A stretch of 64,000 bases of DNA, taken from positions 62,988,186 through 63,052,185 of the forward strand of contig OU342630.1 of NCBI GenBank assembly GCA_910589415.1, in the 5' to 3' direction. Below, piece after piece: positions 11,882 to 23,765 of this stretch. The position numbers and the translations under genes were made by a program. The notes below the pieces were generated by a model that did no database searches, was not told the origin of the DNA, and was given only the letters and a program-made list of their open reading frames with translations. Each line of letters opens with the position of its first letter. Position 1 is the first letter of the stretch. This DNA comes from Malachius bipustulatus (lineage: Eukaryota; Arthropoda; Insecta; Coleoptera; Melyridae).

Positions 11882-12317
11882 AATTGAACGGCTAAGTGCA
11901 GAAAGGGAAGTACTTCAAAATATTAGTTCTGAGAAAATCAATATAAACTGGGTAGGCACTGCTCTTAATCTGCATCGTCGCATTTTTTTTTATTAATTAA
12001 TTGTGCCATGTAAATAAATTATTATTATGAAGAAGAGCGAGTTTCACTTTGTGTGTTACCTTATCTGTGCCATTATTATTTTTAAAATCTCGCAAATTTA
12101 AAACTATTAAGAGCAGAAAGGAAAGTATTGTTGTAGTACTTCCCTTTCTGCATCAAACGGGATTTTCTGCGTAGCCTATAAGAACAACTAAATCGCATCG
12201 CATGACTTTCTTTTCTGCGCCAAACGATCGGGCTAGGTCGAAACTATATGAAAGCATGTGTAACTCATTTTTCGTTAAAATGTTAGTACTTCCCTTTCTG
12301 CACTTAGCCATTCAATT
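11882..12317. mobile_element. MITE with ~33-bp terminal inverted repeats
   Basis: Left end AATTGAACGGCTAAGTGCAG, then AAAGGGAAGTAC. The right end is the reverse complement with few changes. The motif GCAGAAAGGGAAGTA or its complement recurs inside (about 12112, 12137 and 12288), so there are subterminal repeats in both orientations. No open frame. Superfamily not determined because the target duplication is unclear. Confidence 0.65.
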
Positions 12318-12336
12318 ATTTTATATACTTTTGACG

Positions 12337-12402
12337 CCTGGAGCACGATAGGGCCGTTTCCATGACATTTTATTGCTTTATTTCCATGAGAAGGTTAGCA
12401 GT
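12337..12402. repeat. Direct duplication, copy 2
   Basis: Partner of 11449-11515, sharing GGCCGTTTCCATGACATTTT and TTATTTCCATGAG. A weaker third trace (CCCTTTCCATTTTATTG) lies near 12510. Confidence 0.5.
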
Positions 12403-12604
12403 GACTATCAATAATTGAGACTTGAAATTGGCGGCGGTTCTTGATAGGTTTTAGCTTGGGCGCTGGAGCATGCAAAAAAACAACAGGAGTTGACGGCTTC
12501 TTCAGTGACGAACCCTTTCCATTTTATTGTACATCACAGATGCTGTTACATTGAATTCAAGTTGGTGTGGTACAAAAACGTCCAAAAAGAAATGTTGAGC
12601 AAGA

Positions 12605-12705
12605 GATGTTAAATTCTCAAGGGAGAAACGTCAAAATCCCAGGAAGGAATGTTCAAAATCTCAAGGGGGAAGCTTCGAGATCTCAAGGGGAGGCGATTGA
12701 AAAAG
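12605..12705. repeat. Short tandem array, ~22-bp unit
   Basis: About four imperfect units of the type AAGGGAGAAACGTCAAAATC follow each other. The unit length is not a multiple of three, so the overlapping 107-codon open frame is not a repetitive protein by design. Confidence 0.5.
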
Positions 12706-14477
12706 AGTGGATTTTAAAGACTTTTAATCAAACATTAGATCGAAGCTCGATTGACGGTTTTCGAACTATCGATTTAGTCGTCCATATTATGGAAGTTGAA
12801 TTAATTATAGAGATACAGATACCTCTTACTATAAGTACATTCTCTTACTTACTTTACTATACATTAGCGCTTAATAAGTGTTGCCTATAAGGCCTGGTAT
12901 CTTCCTGATAAGTGATAAATATATTCAAAACTACCTCTGGTAATAAATTCACCAGGCAGAGTGAAAAAAAAAACTGTTACAAATAAACACTGAAAAAATA
13001 CTCTTCGTTACTAGTACGTGGAATAAAAATATGTCGTTACTATAAATTCAGTACCTACCTACTTACAACCTCAAAAAATTCCACAAATCCTCGCCCAGAA
13101 ACAACATTACTCCAACGCAGTACTCTAATAGTCCCCATCAAGAATTTTTGTAATTGCTAAAGTGACTCAGGATGGACTGTTACTCGTAGATATCAAATAT
13201 CACATTGGTTCTGCCTACGGTGTAAGATATACCGTGCGAGTACCCGGTCTCTCTACATAAACAAATGTCCCTGTATAATTATGTTGAATACTGAAACTTT
13301 ATAGGTACATAGGGAAATCGTTAGGCTCTATTTCAATGAGTTACAATAGATACCTACTTAATTGTTGCCATTGTTAATAACAATCCCATTGACACAATTT
13401 ACCATACAAACTATTCCATTGAAACAGCTTACCATGGAAACTATCAATTATTGCAATTCGTCTAAGTATAGAGTCTCAGTATTCGCACGGTATAAGGTAA
13501 ATGAACGGGAGATATACTTTAACACCAAGCGAAGGGATGAAACCGTCATGAGAGTATGAGAGAGTCACGCCAGCTGGGCTCTGACCTCTTGCTCGTAAGA
13601 AAAAATGAATGTAGAAAGTATGTTGTGCTTAATTATAGAAGTTGATGCGATGAAACTACCACGAGTATTTCATTGATTAGCATACCAACATATAAATATG
13701 AATAAAATTAGAACATAAGAGCACACGTTTATCAGTGAATATGCGTGAAATATGCATAATAATAAATATATGCAAATAATTCAAATCTAAATCTCGCTTA
13801 CCCAATTGAAGGGCTCGGCAGAACAAAACAATGCAACGGACTGCGACCAGACACCTGGGTAACGTGACTATATCTGCTCGCGCTGAGAGCTCTCGTCTCA
13901 ACACCTTATTTATTTAACACCGTGGTTCTACCTGATGTCAATGAAACAAAGTTATTTTGTATTAGATATTTCAAAACCAACGTTGTACTGACTCAACACT
14001 GAAGTCGTGACTTTCATAATATGGCCGCCATACCACACAGGCGTATTGCAAGATGTAGAGCACGAATTAACGAAAAATCGAGAGTCACATAATATAACAA
14101 AGGTCACATAAGAGAACTGTCTTAATTGCTTTCTGCACGATATATCGCAGATGATTTCAAAAGGTTAACCTTGAATCAAGTATGAGTCCCATGAGCAGAT
14201 ATCACTTCCTTGACCCCTGCCAAAATCATTCCATCAAATTTGTAATCATTCTATCTGTCGTCTTCTGGTAAAAAATCTAAACACCTTACATTTGACACAA
14301 TTAGGCATCAAGTTGTTAGTTGTACACTAGCGCAACAAATATGCAACCTGTGATCCTGCATGGAATCTTTGTATTCTTCAATCTTAGAATTACCGCAACT
14401 TTAAATTACCTGCGTACTGTAAGCAAAAATTTTGGAGAAAAATCTAAGCAAATCATGAATATTACGAATCACAAGAA
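12706..14477. other. No gene seen
   Basis: Unassigned AT-rich DNA. No repeat ends or coding similarity recognised. Confidence 0.4.
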
Positions 14478-15482
14478 GCTTCGCGAAGTAAGTCGGAAAA
14501 ACTCGAGAAAAACTGATTGCTATTCTGCATTCGATTGACCATCTTTTGGCCACTCAATAATTTCGTTTGACCACTTTTTGTTTTTGTGTAATTGCAAAAA
14601 GAAATATTCACGGTTAGCTTCACAAAATTTTCAAATTGAGTAAATACTGACGTTTAATTCGTCGACCATCGTTAGACCATGTTTGACCACCCAATAATTT
14701 CGTTTGACCATACGTCGAGAAAAAATATATGATTTTTTTAAATTTCAATCTGGCTAACTTCACAACTCTACAATTCTCTCTAGAAGCTGAATGGTTCTTA
14801 TGCCGCGGGAGTCGTATTTTGCTCCTCCCCGTTTGACTATCGTTTGACCAGGTTTTACCATGCAATAATTTTGTTTGACCACGTCCAGGAAAAAAGATAT
14901 GATTTTTTTTATTTCCTCTACCTACCCACACAATTCTACAATAATTCTCTCTGGAAATTAAACGTTTTGTTTTCGGGAGTTGAAACATGCTCACCTGTTT
15001 TTTTTTTTCATTAGAACTCTTTGGGAGTTACTCAGAACTCCAATCAGAACTTATTTTCGGAGATTTTTTCGAAATTTTGCAAAAAAATTCATCGAACCAT
15101 TTGCGAAAATATACAGAATTTCTAGAACTCCCACTATAGTTTTGTTGCTACCGATCACATCAGAAGTATCAGAACTCACTTCCTGAGAAAAATGAGCCCC
15201 GAAACGAAGTTAAAATTCATATCCAGAACTCTAAAACTATTTTAAAAATTTAAATGTTCAATATAATTCGTTTGCAGACTTCTGCAAACGAACCTTTTAG
15301 CTTCCAAAGAGAATTGTATAATTATGAAGTTAGCCGAAACGGAAATAAAAAATAAAAAATCATATCGTTTTTCTAGACGTTTTGAAACGAAATTGGATGG
15401 TCAAACGTGATCAAACGATGATCAATCGAATGCGCTGTAGCAATCTGTTTTTCCAGAGTTTTTCCGGCTCACTTCACGAAGC
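14478..15482. mobile_element. Inverted-repeat element with internal modular repeats
   Basis: The left arm begins GCTTCGCGAAGTAAGTCGG and the right arm ends with the near complement (CCGGCTCACTTCACGAAGC). Complementarity continues with changes for about 250-300 bp, including GATTGACCATC and CTAACTTCA blocks. In the left half a module of 140-170 bp containing CAATAATTTCGTTTGACCA occurs three times (about 14555, 14690 and 14865). A minus-strand open frame of 124 codons across it simply reflects this duplication. No transposase is visible. Confidence 0.6.
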
Positions 15483-16703
15483 AATTATTACAAGAGTCTC
15501 AGATAAGACTCCTGTGGTTCGTTGATAAATGTCAGAGAGTAAGTACACCCCTATATTTAATTAAATTTTCTCTTTGCATGGTAATTTTGGACTTTAATAA
15601 TTATACCAGTTATAATATTTGATTTGCTTTGCTGAACTGATGTTGGATTCCTTTAATGGGACCTATTAAAAAAAGAGGTATTTGAGTATTTAGTTACACT
15701 TGGGCATAAGAGACAAAAAACAAACAAAAAAGTACATATTTTATTTACTTCATATAATGGTGCTTATTTTAGGATTAGGTTCCATAAGGTCTTTAACAGG
15801 ATACGATTATTAAGTTACTTGAAGTACCTACTCCGATGTTAGTTAAGACGATATGGATATTCAAGTTCACAACTCTACTCGGGTATAATGCATGACCCTC
15901 ACACAAGTAGTAAGTAACAGTATCTCCGAGTTTGGATATTATGTCTTATGCGAGAGACATCGTTATGATCGAGAGAAAGCACCCACTATCTCGATAGAGG
16001 AGGCAGTTTAATTCCACAGTAAAAGCTTAGGCAAACATCTAAATTAAATTATAAACTTACAGATGGATACGTCTCACTTTGTGTTCAATTTTGCGCGGTT
16101 TCGAATGTGCCAGGACAAGTTAGCTAAGTGCATTATATGCTCAGTACTTGTGGCGCTTCTCGAGTTGAAGTTGGAGTTCTAGACCTTCCGTTGTTAATTT
16201 ACTCATCAGTCAATTACTTTTTAACAAGCCACTGTCACAGTGCTCCGATCGCATGCTTGCTTTGAACGTGAAATTGGAAGAGGACGATGTAATGTTTACT
16301 TGTGCTTTTGCTTTATTTTTATAATTATGTAAGGAGTTTTTCACAAACTCGCAATAATTGGATCCAATTCTATAGCTTGTCTACGTCTGGATCGCCTTTA
16401 TAGAGTCTAGCTCTTTTAGCAAATGTCTGTAATTGCGTCTAGAACCTAACACCTTTAACGTGATTTCAACAGAATAATTGGTACAATAGTTTCTGGTGGA
16501 TGAACATTCACATGTAGGTTTAATAATAATTGTATTTTATGTAGGAGTTCCAGGACTTATAATAATGTTCTGCAAAATTTTGAAACAACCGATAAGATGC
16601 TAATTTATTTAAAAAAAATATTTGTATGGTATCATAGTCTACCAATCCCCCTTTTTCAATTTACCGGTAATATTATAATTCCAGTAAATTCACAGAAAGA
16701 CAT
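15483..16703. other. No gene seen
   Basis: Unassigned AT-rich DNA without recognisable coding or repeat boundaries. Confidence 0.4.
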
Positions 16704-17892
16704 ACAGGGCGAGATTATTTAACCTTTTTTTTTTGTTATTATATTATTAACCCCGTGGAATAAAATATAATCCTATGGTAGTAAAATGACGAAAAAGTAG
16801 AGAGTTTTTTTCACGAAACTGAAGTATCAATTGAAACACGATATCAATTTGAAAACTTGTCATTCTCGAATTCAACCTTAAAAATGTTTCTCAAAGAAAT
16901 CCCAAGAAATGTCTATTTTATATTCGAAGACACATGATAAGCATGAATTAAATTTTCTTGCTTCATCTCCTTAGACAGACTGATTATCGCAGTTAAAAAT
17001 TCCAAATAGGAGTAGGGGCTGAGTGAAAAATAGTTTTTAAGGTATTTTGATTCCTTTTATGATGGCAAAAAAGGGAAATCCAACCACCGGTTTTTGAGAT
17101 GTTAACTTTTCAATATAAAAAAAATTTCCTTGTCTGAAAATTATTGAAATATCGCCTCACCAGGCATCCCAATTTTATTATCAAGGAGACAAATTCACCG
17201 GTCGGTACATATTTTACTTAATAATTTGGGCAATGAATTATTATTGTAAGAAAAAAGAAAAGTGTACTCAATTTTTAAATGACAAGAAAAGTATGTGTCA
17301 AAATAATGTTTTTCAACCAGAGATCCTAGATAGGAGAGGGGGTTGATTTATAAGCTTCCATTAAAACAATTATTTCTAATCTAAATTGTTATTTTATTTA
17401 CGGTGCAATCACAAAAATTGTTTCTTCTAGGGAGACGGGAATTAATGCCGTTGATCGAAGTTAACCTAGTGTCGACAAGATAACGTGAATGTGTCTTCCT
17501 GGATAATAAGATCAAGATGTCTGGCAATATTTCAATTTTCAAACGAGGAAATTTTAAAATATTGAAAAACTGATAACTCGAGAATCAATTTTCATTTTTT
17601 TGTACCATCATAATTGGAATAAAATTACCCCAAAATATTATGCTTCACCCAAAGAAAATCATATTTTAAATTTTCAACAGGGTCATAAACCCTTAACGAA
17701 AATATAGAGATCACCACTAATTGCCTGACTCTTCCCACAAAACAAAGTCTAAGGGGATGAAGCAGGAAAATTGAATTGAAGCTTATCATGTCGTGTCCCC
17801 CTCGAATATAAAATCAAACTCTCTCGGGATTTCTGCGAGAAACATTTTTTTATGGAGAATTCGGGAGTGGTAAGTTTCCAAATTGACACCCT
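16704..17892. mobile_element. Old foldback element FB8
   Basis: The left end is ATACAGGGCGAG and the right end is GACACCCTGAAT. Long but diverged inverse similarity joins the arms: the GAAACACGAT..TTTCTTGCTTCATCTCC side pairs with the GGGGATGAAGCAGG..CGAGAAACAT side (about 16840-16975 against 17755-17870). Blocks around TATGATGG and GGCAT pair further in. Many mismatches show it is older than FB1-FB7. A 65-bp part of its right arm (17685-17747) also occurs at 21920-21985. Confidence 0.55.
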
Positions 17893-18939
17893 GAATTCAA
17901 AATAAAAAAATAAAAAAAATAACGATTATGAAAGCCTGATAATTAAAAAATATAACAAAATTAAATTGACATTACGAATATCATCATTTTGGCATTATTT
18001 AAGTCTAAAAGAAATTCAATAGACAATAAAATCAGCAAAAAATGGTGATAATAAGATATTGCTGATATCCCAATCCCAAAATACTTTGTGTGAATAGACC
18101 TTCAAAGTTGAGTTGTTTCTAAGGGTTTTATGGTCACCAAGGATGGGAATAACTGCTTTTAAGGCTCTTGAATAATTTCTTCTGATTTTGTAGCAATATT
18201 TTAATTAAAATTCAGCTGAGGCATATTATAAATATGTTTTGTCTACCGAGCGTGTCATTAAGAATGGTCAACGGGAATATGTCAGAATCTACGCGTCATA
18301 CAGCCTCGGGAAAAATTTAAGACAAGGACCCTAAAAAATCGTTTGAAAATAGTTTTGAGCAGTTTCTAAAATGATCGCAAGAGGGCGTACCCATAACCAA
18401 TTAATATCGGAATTTCTTCATTATTTTACAAAATTAGAGGGTAGATATTTTCAAAATATTATGAGTGTAATGCTCAAATAACCCCGATTTTTACTCCAAA
18501 TAAAGTGGTGGGGGAACGTCAAAACTTTATTGATTCAAAGGTCGATTTTTCCGGTTATCTTAAACGTAATTTAACAAAATTAGTCTCGTTACAAAGAGCT
18601 TTCCTTCTTCTGTCGATTGCATTTTACGAATTTGTAATTTTGTTACCACCGCTAGAGGGCACCATCTGACATGTAAAGTAATATAGCGATTTTTCTATCA
18701 TAAGATGTCACTGACAACCACAGACGAATAAGTTTCGCGTAACTGTAGATATTTTCCAGCAAAGTTGAAAATGGAAATCATCCCTCGGTTAAAATTGCTG
18801 TAATTCAAATATGTTCATGGTGATCAATAGTCTCCATGGGCGTGAAGTGAATATGTACCTATATAGGGTGATGGAAAATCGCATATTTTTCATTTTCTTG
18901 TGTTCACTGTAGGCTGCAATGAAACTAGCCGGGCTGGCG
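17893..18939. other. No gene seen
   Basis: AT-rich unassigned DNA between FB8 and the LINE relic. Confidence 0.4.
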
Positions 18940-19365
18940 CGAGTCCAGGAGAGATGTGCCAGAAAAAAAAAATGAATATAACAGAAGGCAATCATAGACT
19001 CCTGCAAAGATGGCAAGAGAGATGGAACGACTCGGAGGACTGCTGGTCAAAGAAGATACTGAGATGCATTGTATCCTGGATAAACAGAACTCATGGGGAG
19101 TTAAATCATAATCTCACGCAGATACTGACAGGACATGACGTATTCAACATATAAGACATGACATTGGAAAAGCGACCAACAACCAACGCTGGTTCTGAGA
19201 AGGAAAAATAGTGGAAAGTCCAGAGCACAAACTCGCTCATGTTTAAAGTTCGACAGCCGAATACCTAAAGAGAAGCACTGCCTGGAAATTTGGGAAAAAA
19301 TAGTGGCAGACAACTTAATCCCACTCCTCTTACAGTCGTAAAAAAACGGGAGACTGGATAGACAC
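18940..19365 (+). pseudogene. LINE relic: C-terminal region
   Basis: Plus-strand translation shows LLQRWQERWNDSEDCW, then WINRTHGELNHNLTQILTGH. This matches the conserved block after RNase H in R1/LOA-type insect LINEs (pattern W..R.HGE.NY.LTQ.LTGHG.F). After a frame change, VESPEHKLAH follows, corresponding to the zinc-finger-like CxxC..ExxEHxxxxC region with its cysteines lost. Then comes a segment ending IPLLLQS, similar to the common C-terminal NLVPLMLQS. Stops and frame changes make it a relic. Its 3' end lies next to FB4. Confidence 0.6.
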
Positions 19366-19376
19366 ACCTATACATA

Positions 19377-20265
19377 CAGGGTCCCAATATTTCTTTATCA
19401 AGGGATATCCGCGTTATTTCAAAAAATAAACAAATGAAATTCGGGAAATTCCAACCATACCCCTAAGGCTTTGCAGCTGCACCCTCAATTAACATTTAAT
19501 ATAACATTAAAATGGTGGTGGTGGTGGTGGTGGTGATATGACCTCAGGGTTAATGAAACCCCATTAGTCACAGACTTTTGTATTTGGATGTAACAATGTC
19601 ACAGAGGTTGCAGTTAAAAGCATCATTCATTACATTACAAAGTACAAAGTATACAAAAAGATTACATCCCTATCCTAAATTGAACAATTCCACTTTCCTT
19701 TTCTTACATTTTTTAGATTACTTACAATTTTTTTTTCTTTTTTTTTTCTCTCTTTTTTTTTATACACATATATACTCTATTTTTTTTCTATTTTTTTTTA
19801 TACTCTATTTTTTTTTTATCAATTTTTTTTTTTTCTTTCTTTTAACATTAAAATCACAGAAGCAATTATTATTATTAACGCCTATATCCAGTAACACCGG
19901 TATTACTAGTTAAGGTGGTTGGAGGAAACATTAACACAAAAAACAAGCAATTGCAACTTCTTGACAACCCTCGTTTGTTATGATATTATATTGTTTTCGG
20001 CGTGCTAGATATGTCTCGATTTGAAAAAATCGTATGACATTGTATTCAGAAAGAAGTCAAAAATCCTGCCGAGCTAAAAAAATATGGGGGTGGCAGTTGA
20101 AAAAAAAAAGTAGGGGATGATTACTTAGGGGTGGAAAGGCGTAAAGGGGCATTAAGGGTGCAGCTGCAAAGCCTTAGGGATATGGTTGAAATTTCCAGAA
20201 TTTCATATGTTTATTTTTTGAAATAACGCGGATATCCCTTGATAAAGAAATCTTGGGACACCCTG
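19377..20265. mobile_element. Foldback mariner-type element FB4 (short arms)
   Basis: The left end CAGGGTCCCAATATTTCTTT pairs with the right end GGGACACCCTG, with TA flanks. The arms are about 115 bp (to CTGCACCC at 19490, resumed at GGGTGCAGCTG near 20150). The unpaired middle carries a separate retroposed insert at 19514-19842. Confidence 0.75.
19514..19842 (-). mobile_element. Retroposed insert with (ACC)n tail and 12-bp target duplication
   Basis: TAACATTAAAAT occurs exactly at 19502-19513 and again at 19843-19854, bracketing 329 bp. Read on the minus strand, the insert ends in about eight ACC units, and its 5' side is a long A-rich, purine-rich region. Perfect 12-bp duplication and a simple-repeat tail point to target-primed reverse transcription by a LINE whose 3' tail is a microsatellite. 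No open frame is recognisable, so it is either a SINE or a 5'-truncated LINE. Confidence 0.55.
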
Positions 20266-20583
20266 TATAAACCAGATCATGAACATTAAAAGAGCGCATT
20301 AGAAGGGAATAAAAAGAGAGCAGTGAGATGGTGCAATAATAGATGTCAAAAAGAGGAGACCGATAGTGACCCAAAGTAAAACCGAAAGGTAGTTCTAGGC
20401 TATCATGATGGAAGCCATGGGACGGGTTTTAGCTCACTATCCCGGGTGGAAAGAACCATATGCCCGGGGTATCCATGACGAATTTTTATAAATGAGATTT
20501 ATCCATGAAATCCATCAAGATTTATTATAAGAGTCACACTATGGAAAGGTAAGTACAAGGATTTGTTATAAATAGATCGTATA

Positions 20584-21795
20584 CAGGGTGTCCCGTAAGT
20601 AATGGTCCGTGGTGAAATGGGAGATTCTTGGTTTAAAAATATTACGATCTGACACTACTTGCTCTAACAAAATCTTGATAATAAAAAAGATACAGGGTGG
20701 CAAAGTTGAGATTTAAAAATGTTCTTTTCAAAATATCTCGAAAAATTGTACAGGTACGAACTTGAAAACTTGGGGATAGATGTTTTACGGTATGAGAAAT
20801 CATAATTTTATATCCGTGTCGATGTATTTTATAGAGGGCGCCACTTAGGTCATGTTGACGACGTAAATGAACACATAACTTTTTTATCCTTCAGGATATC
20901 GCGCATTTTATTGTGCAATATTAAAACTACATCATTGATGAGAAAAAAAGGTATACCGGTTGTCGGTCTCAAAAGTTAGTGGTTTCCGAGATAATCACGT
21001 TTTAATAATCTCCTGCATTATTTCTATTTTTTTTTATTATCAGAAATCTTAATGCAGTAGGTTGAGATAATAACCAGCATTTTGGCAATTAAACATTTTT
21101 CACTTTGACATATTAAAAAAGCAAACAAATGAACCATATTCACCTAAATTCCTATACAGATTCTGAAATAGTCGATTACCAGGTTGCAGTCTGTTTGGAT
21201 ATCGTGGCAGGTATTCTCGTTTCGCAGCTTGCCCATTGAAGTTTTGTTTACAATAAAGAGAACTCATATCTCTCTTATCTGAATTTGAAAAATTATTATG
21301 TCTCGGCATTTTTTAATTTTCCAACTACTAGCAGTAAGCAAAAAATTCTGAACAGTATCAGTAGAGAAAATCATTAACTGTCAATTATCTCGAAAACCAC
21401 TAACTTTTGAGACTGACAACCGGTATACCTTTTTTTCTCATCAATGATGTAGTTTTGATATTTCACAATAAAATGCGCGATATCCTGAAGGATAAAAAAG
21501 TTATGTGTTCATTTACGTCGTCAACATGACCTAAGTGGCGCCCTCTATAAAATACATCGACACGGATATCAAATTATGATTTATCATACCGTAAAACATC
21601 TATCCCCAAGTTTTCACGTTCGTACCTGTACAATTTTTCGAGATATTTTGAAAAGAAAATTTTTAAATCTCAACTTTGCCACCCTGTATCTTTTTTATTA
21701 TCAAGATTTTGTTAGAGCAAGTAGTGTCAGATCGTAATATTTTTAAGCCAAGAATCTCCCATTTCACCACGGACCATTACTTACGGGACACCCTG
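20584..21795. mobile_element. Foldback mariner-type element FB3
   Basis: Ends CAGGGTGTCCCGTAAGTAAT and its exact complement at the right, flanked by TA (20582-20583, 21796-21797). Arms of about 430 bp are highly similar (including TTTACGTCGTCAACATGACC and AATGCGCGATATCC blocks), so it is fairly young. The loop (about 21020-21370) encodes a transposase N-terminus (see 21100-21309), which ties this hairpin element to its autonomous ancestor. Confidence 0.85.
21100..21309 (-). pseudogene. Mariner transposase N-terminal fragment inside FB3
   Basis: The 69-codon frame starting at 21309 matches the first ~60 residues of the complete mariner transposase at 27359-28420. Shared positions are MP, FSN, a DM pair, the Y of (I/L)Y, AA..EY, R(F/Y)PNR.QP, then F and the E.G near residue 55. 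This region is the helix-turn-helix DNA-binding part in this transposase group. The frame stops after it, so no catalytic domain remains. It is best explained as ancestral coding sequence left in the loop after most of the gene was replaced by an inverted copy of the flank. Confidence 0.65.
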
Positions 21796-21914
21796 TATGT
21801 AATTAGTAAATATCTATTGTTTGCATTAAATTTTAATTAATTATTAACCAACCTTTAATGCAGCCCGACCTTCTTCCTAAATAGGCCAACAAAAGCAAAC
21901 AGTAACATTTTACG

Positions 21915-21985
21915 ACGTCATAAACCCTTAACGAAAATATAGAGGTCACCACCGGTTGCGTGACTCTTCCCCTAAAACAAACGGC
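21915..21985. repeat. Fragment shared with FB8
   Basis: TCATAAACCCTTAACGAAAA, then ATAGAGGTCACCACC and GTGACTCTTCCC, repeats 17683-17747 in the same orientation with a few substitutions. Probably a piece of a second FB8-family copy. Confidence 0.5.
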
Positions 21986-22009
21986 AATAAAATCAATTGG
22001 TTCTCCCAA

Positions 22010-22340
22010 ATCCATCAATTATTTCTCCTATCCCGACAGATGCATCTCTATATCCACCATCTCGTCCTTTTTAATACGGCAGCAATTCCATGACTCGGCG
22101 GTTTTAGAATTGGTCAAATTAGGGCCGTCGGTTCCTCGAAGCGTGCCGGGCTTTCCGGATCGACACTACGTGGGAAGCAGCTGAGGGCACGGGGATGCAG
22201 GGGCCGGAGACGGACCTGACTGGACACTGGACACTGGACACTGGCCGCAGCGATGCAGCCCGTATATTTGCATTAATCGTTTCCTGAATGGCACCGTCTG
22301 GACCGGGAATACAAATTTAACAGTTTGTCACATACGGATT
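22010..22340. other. GC-richer island 1 (possible regulatory DNA)
   Basis: Non-repetitive sequence noticeably richer in GC than its surroundings, with a short 10-bp tandem (ACTGGACACT units, 22219-22244). No conserved frame. It could be enhancer DNA of a distant gene, but nothing in the sequence proves it. Confidence 0.25.
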
Positions 22341-23583
22341 ACGGATGTGCATATTGTGTGATTTTTAGGAAGGAATCGGAGCCTTCTATTAAACAAGGAT
22401 TGTTTCCTCAAAAAAGTGCTCTTTCCTGGAGATAAGAAGCGGCAATATGGATAAAGTGACATTATGGGGATAAAGTGACGTAACAATAATAATTGAACTT
22501 GGCTTGGCTTATTCGAGTTTTATTATACAGGGTCCTACATTGGTTGTTCTTTCCTAGCGACTGGTTCGTTAGAGATCCCATTTGTAAACGACAGCAAAAA
22601 GTATGTTTTTTTAACTACAGGGTGCACCATGTATCCTTCTCTATATTGCTATCTCCTGAACGCTAAGAGATACAGGGTCGGTGAAATTAGAGAAAAGATG
22701 CGCAGTTTTGTGGCCATCTCGAATTCGTCAAAACATGCAAGATATCTGTGACCATTCCTGAAATATCCTGAAAAAACTGAAAAATCGAGATTTCTTATTT
22801 TTCCCATATCTTACTTATTATCAAATTTTAATAAATAATTTTTTGTAGGCTTACATAAGCCGTTAAGAGCTATCCATCTGACATTTCAAAAATTTTCAAG
22901 GCCTACTAGATCCAAGAGTTTCCACAGTCAACTTTCGTTTTTCTTATGGCCGCCATATTATTTTTTTATGTCGTTCGATATGAAAAAAATAATGGAAACC
23001 AAAAATTAATTAACTTCAAAAAAATTTTTTTTTAATTTTTATTCGTCTTTTTTCAAAGAAAAACAAAAAAAAATCGTCGAAAAACATCAACATTTGTAAA
23101 ATACGCCGAAATAGTGCTTGCCTTATGGTTTTTTAATTTATCTATGAAATTTGGTCTAAAAAGTTGTCTTTTTTTAAAGAAAAAAGAAGAACAAAAAATG
23201 TCTTAATTTATTTTTTGAAGTTTAACAATTTTTAGTTTTTATGATTTTTTTTATACCGAACAACATAAAAAAATACTATGGTGGCCATAAGAAAAACGAA
23301 AGTTGACTATGAAAATTCTGGGATCTAGTCGGCTTTGAAAATTTTTGAAATGTCAGATGGGTAGCTCTTGACGACTTATGTAAGCCCACAAAAAATTATT
23401 CATTAATCTCCAATAATAAAAAAGATATGGAAAAAATAAGAAATCTCGATTTTTCAGTTTTTTCAGGATATTTCAGGAACGGTCACAGATATCTTGTATG
23501 TCTCGACGGAATCGAGATGGCCACAAAATTGCGCTCCTTTGGACTTGTTTAACCCAGAGCCAGTAGATATAGAGAGTAGCGCA

Positions 23584-23765
23584 TTTGATTGAGCCGGCGC
23601 AACCCGCCGTCTCGGCCATGTTTACTCCTGCCGGGGCTGCTATGCCCTGAGGCTGTTGCGTTCGCTTGAGGCTTGAGGCAGTATCGTATAAAGTCTTAGT
23701 GGTGAGTTCATTTCAGTGTGATTTATTCAAAATTGAAGGGTTTTATCTTATGAAAACTATTTACA
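23584..23765 (+). promoter_or_regulatory. P element 5' leader
   Basis: Sequence between the left terminal repeat and the transposase ATG. It holds the left subterminal inverted repeat (23613-23629), by analogy a candidate transposase-binding site, and must contain the promoter. No clear TATA box is seen. Confidence 0.4.

Noticed and set aside
12567..12890. 107-codon plus-strand frame with repetitive residues
   Set aside because: The underlying 22-bp units are not multiples of three and no domain is visible.
14620..14994. 124-codon minus-strand open frame with two similar halves
   Set aside because: It lies in tandem DNA modules of an inverted-repeat element, and the repeat explains the frame. 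No domain recognised.
19723..19835. Poly(T) run as the poly(A) tail of a minus-strand retroelement
   Set aside because: For a minus-strand insert the tail must be at the left edge. The left edge is (GGT)n next to the target duplication, so the T-rich run is internal or 5' sequence.
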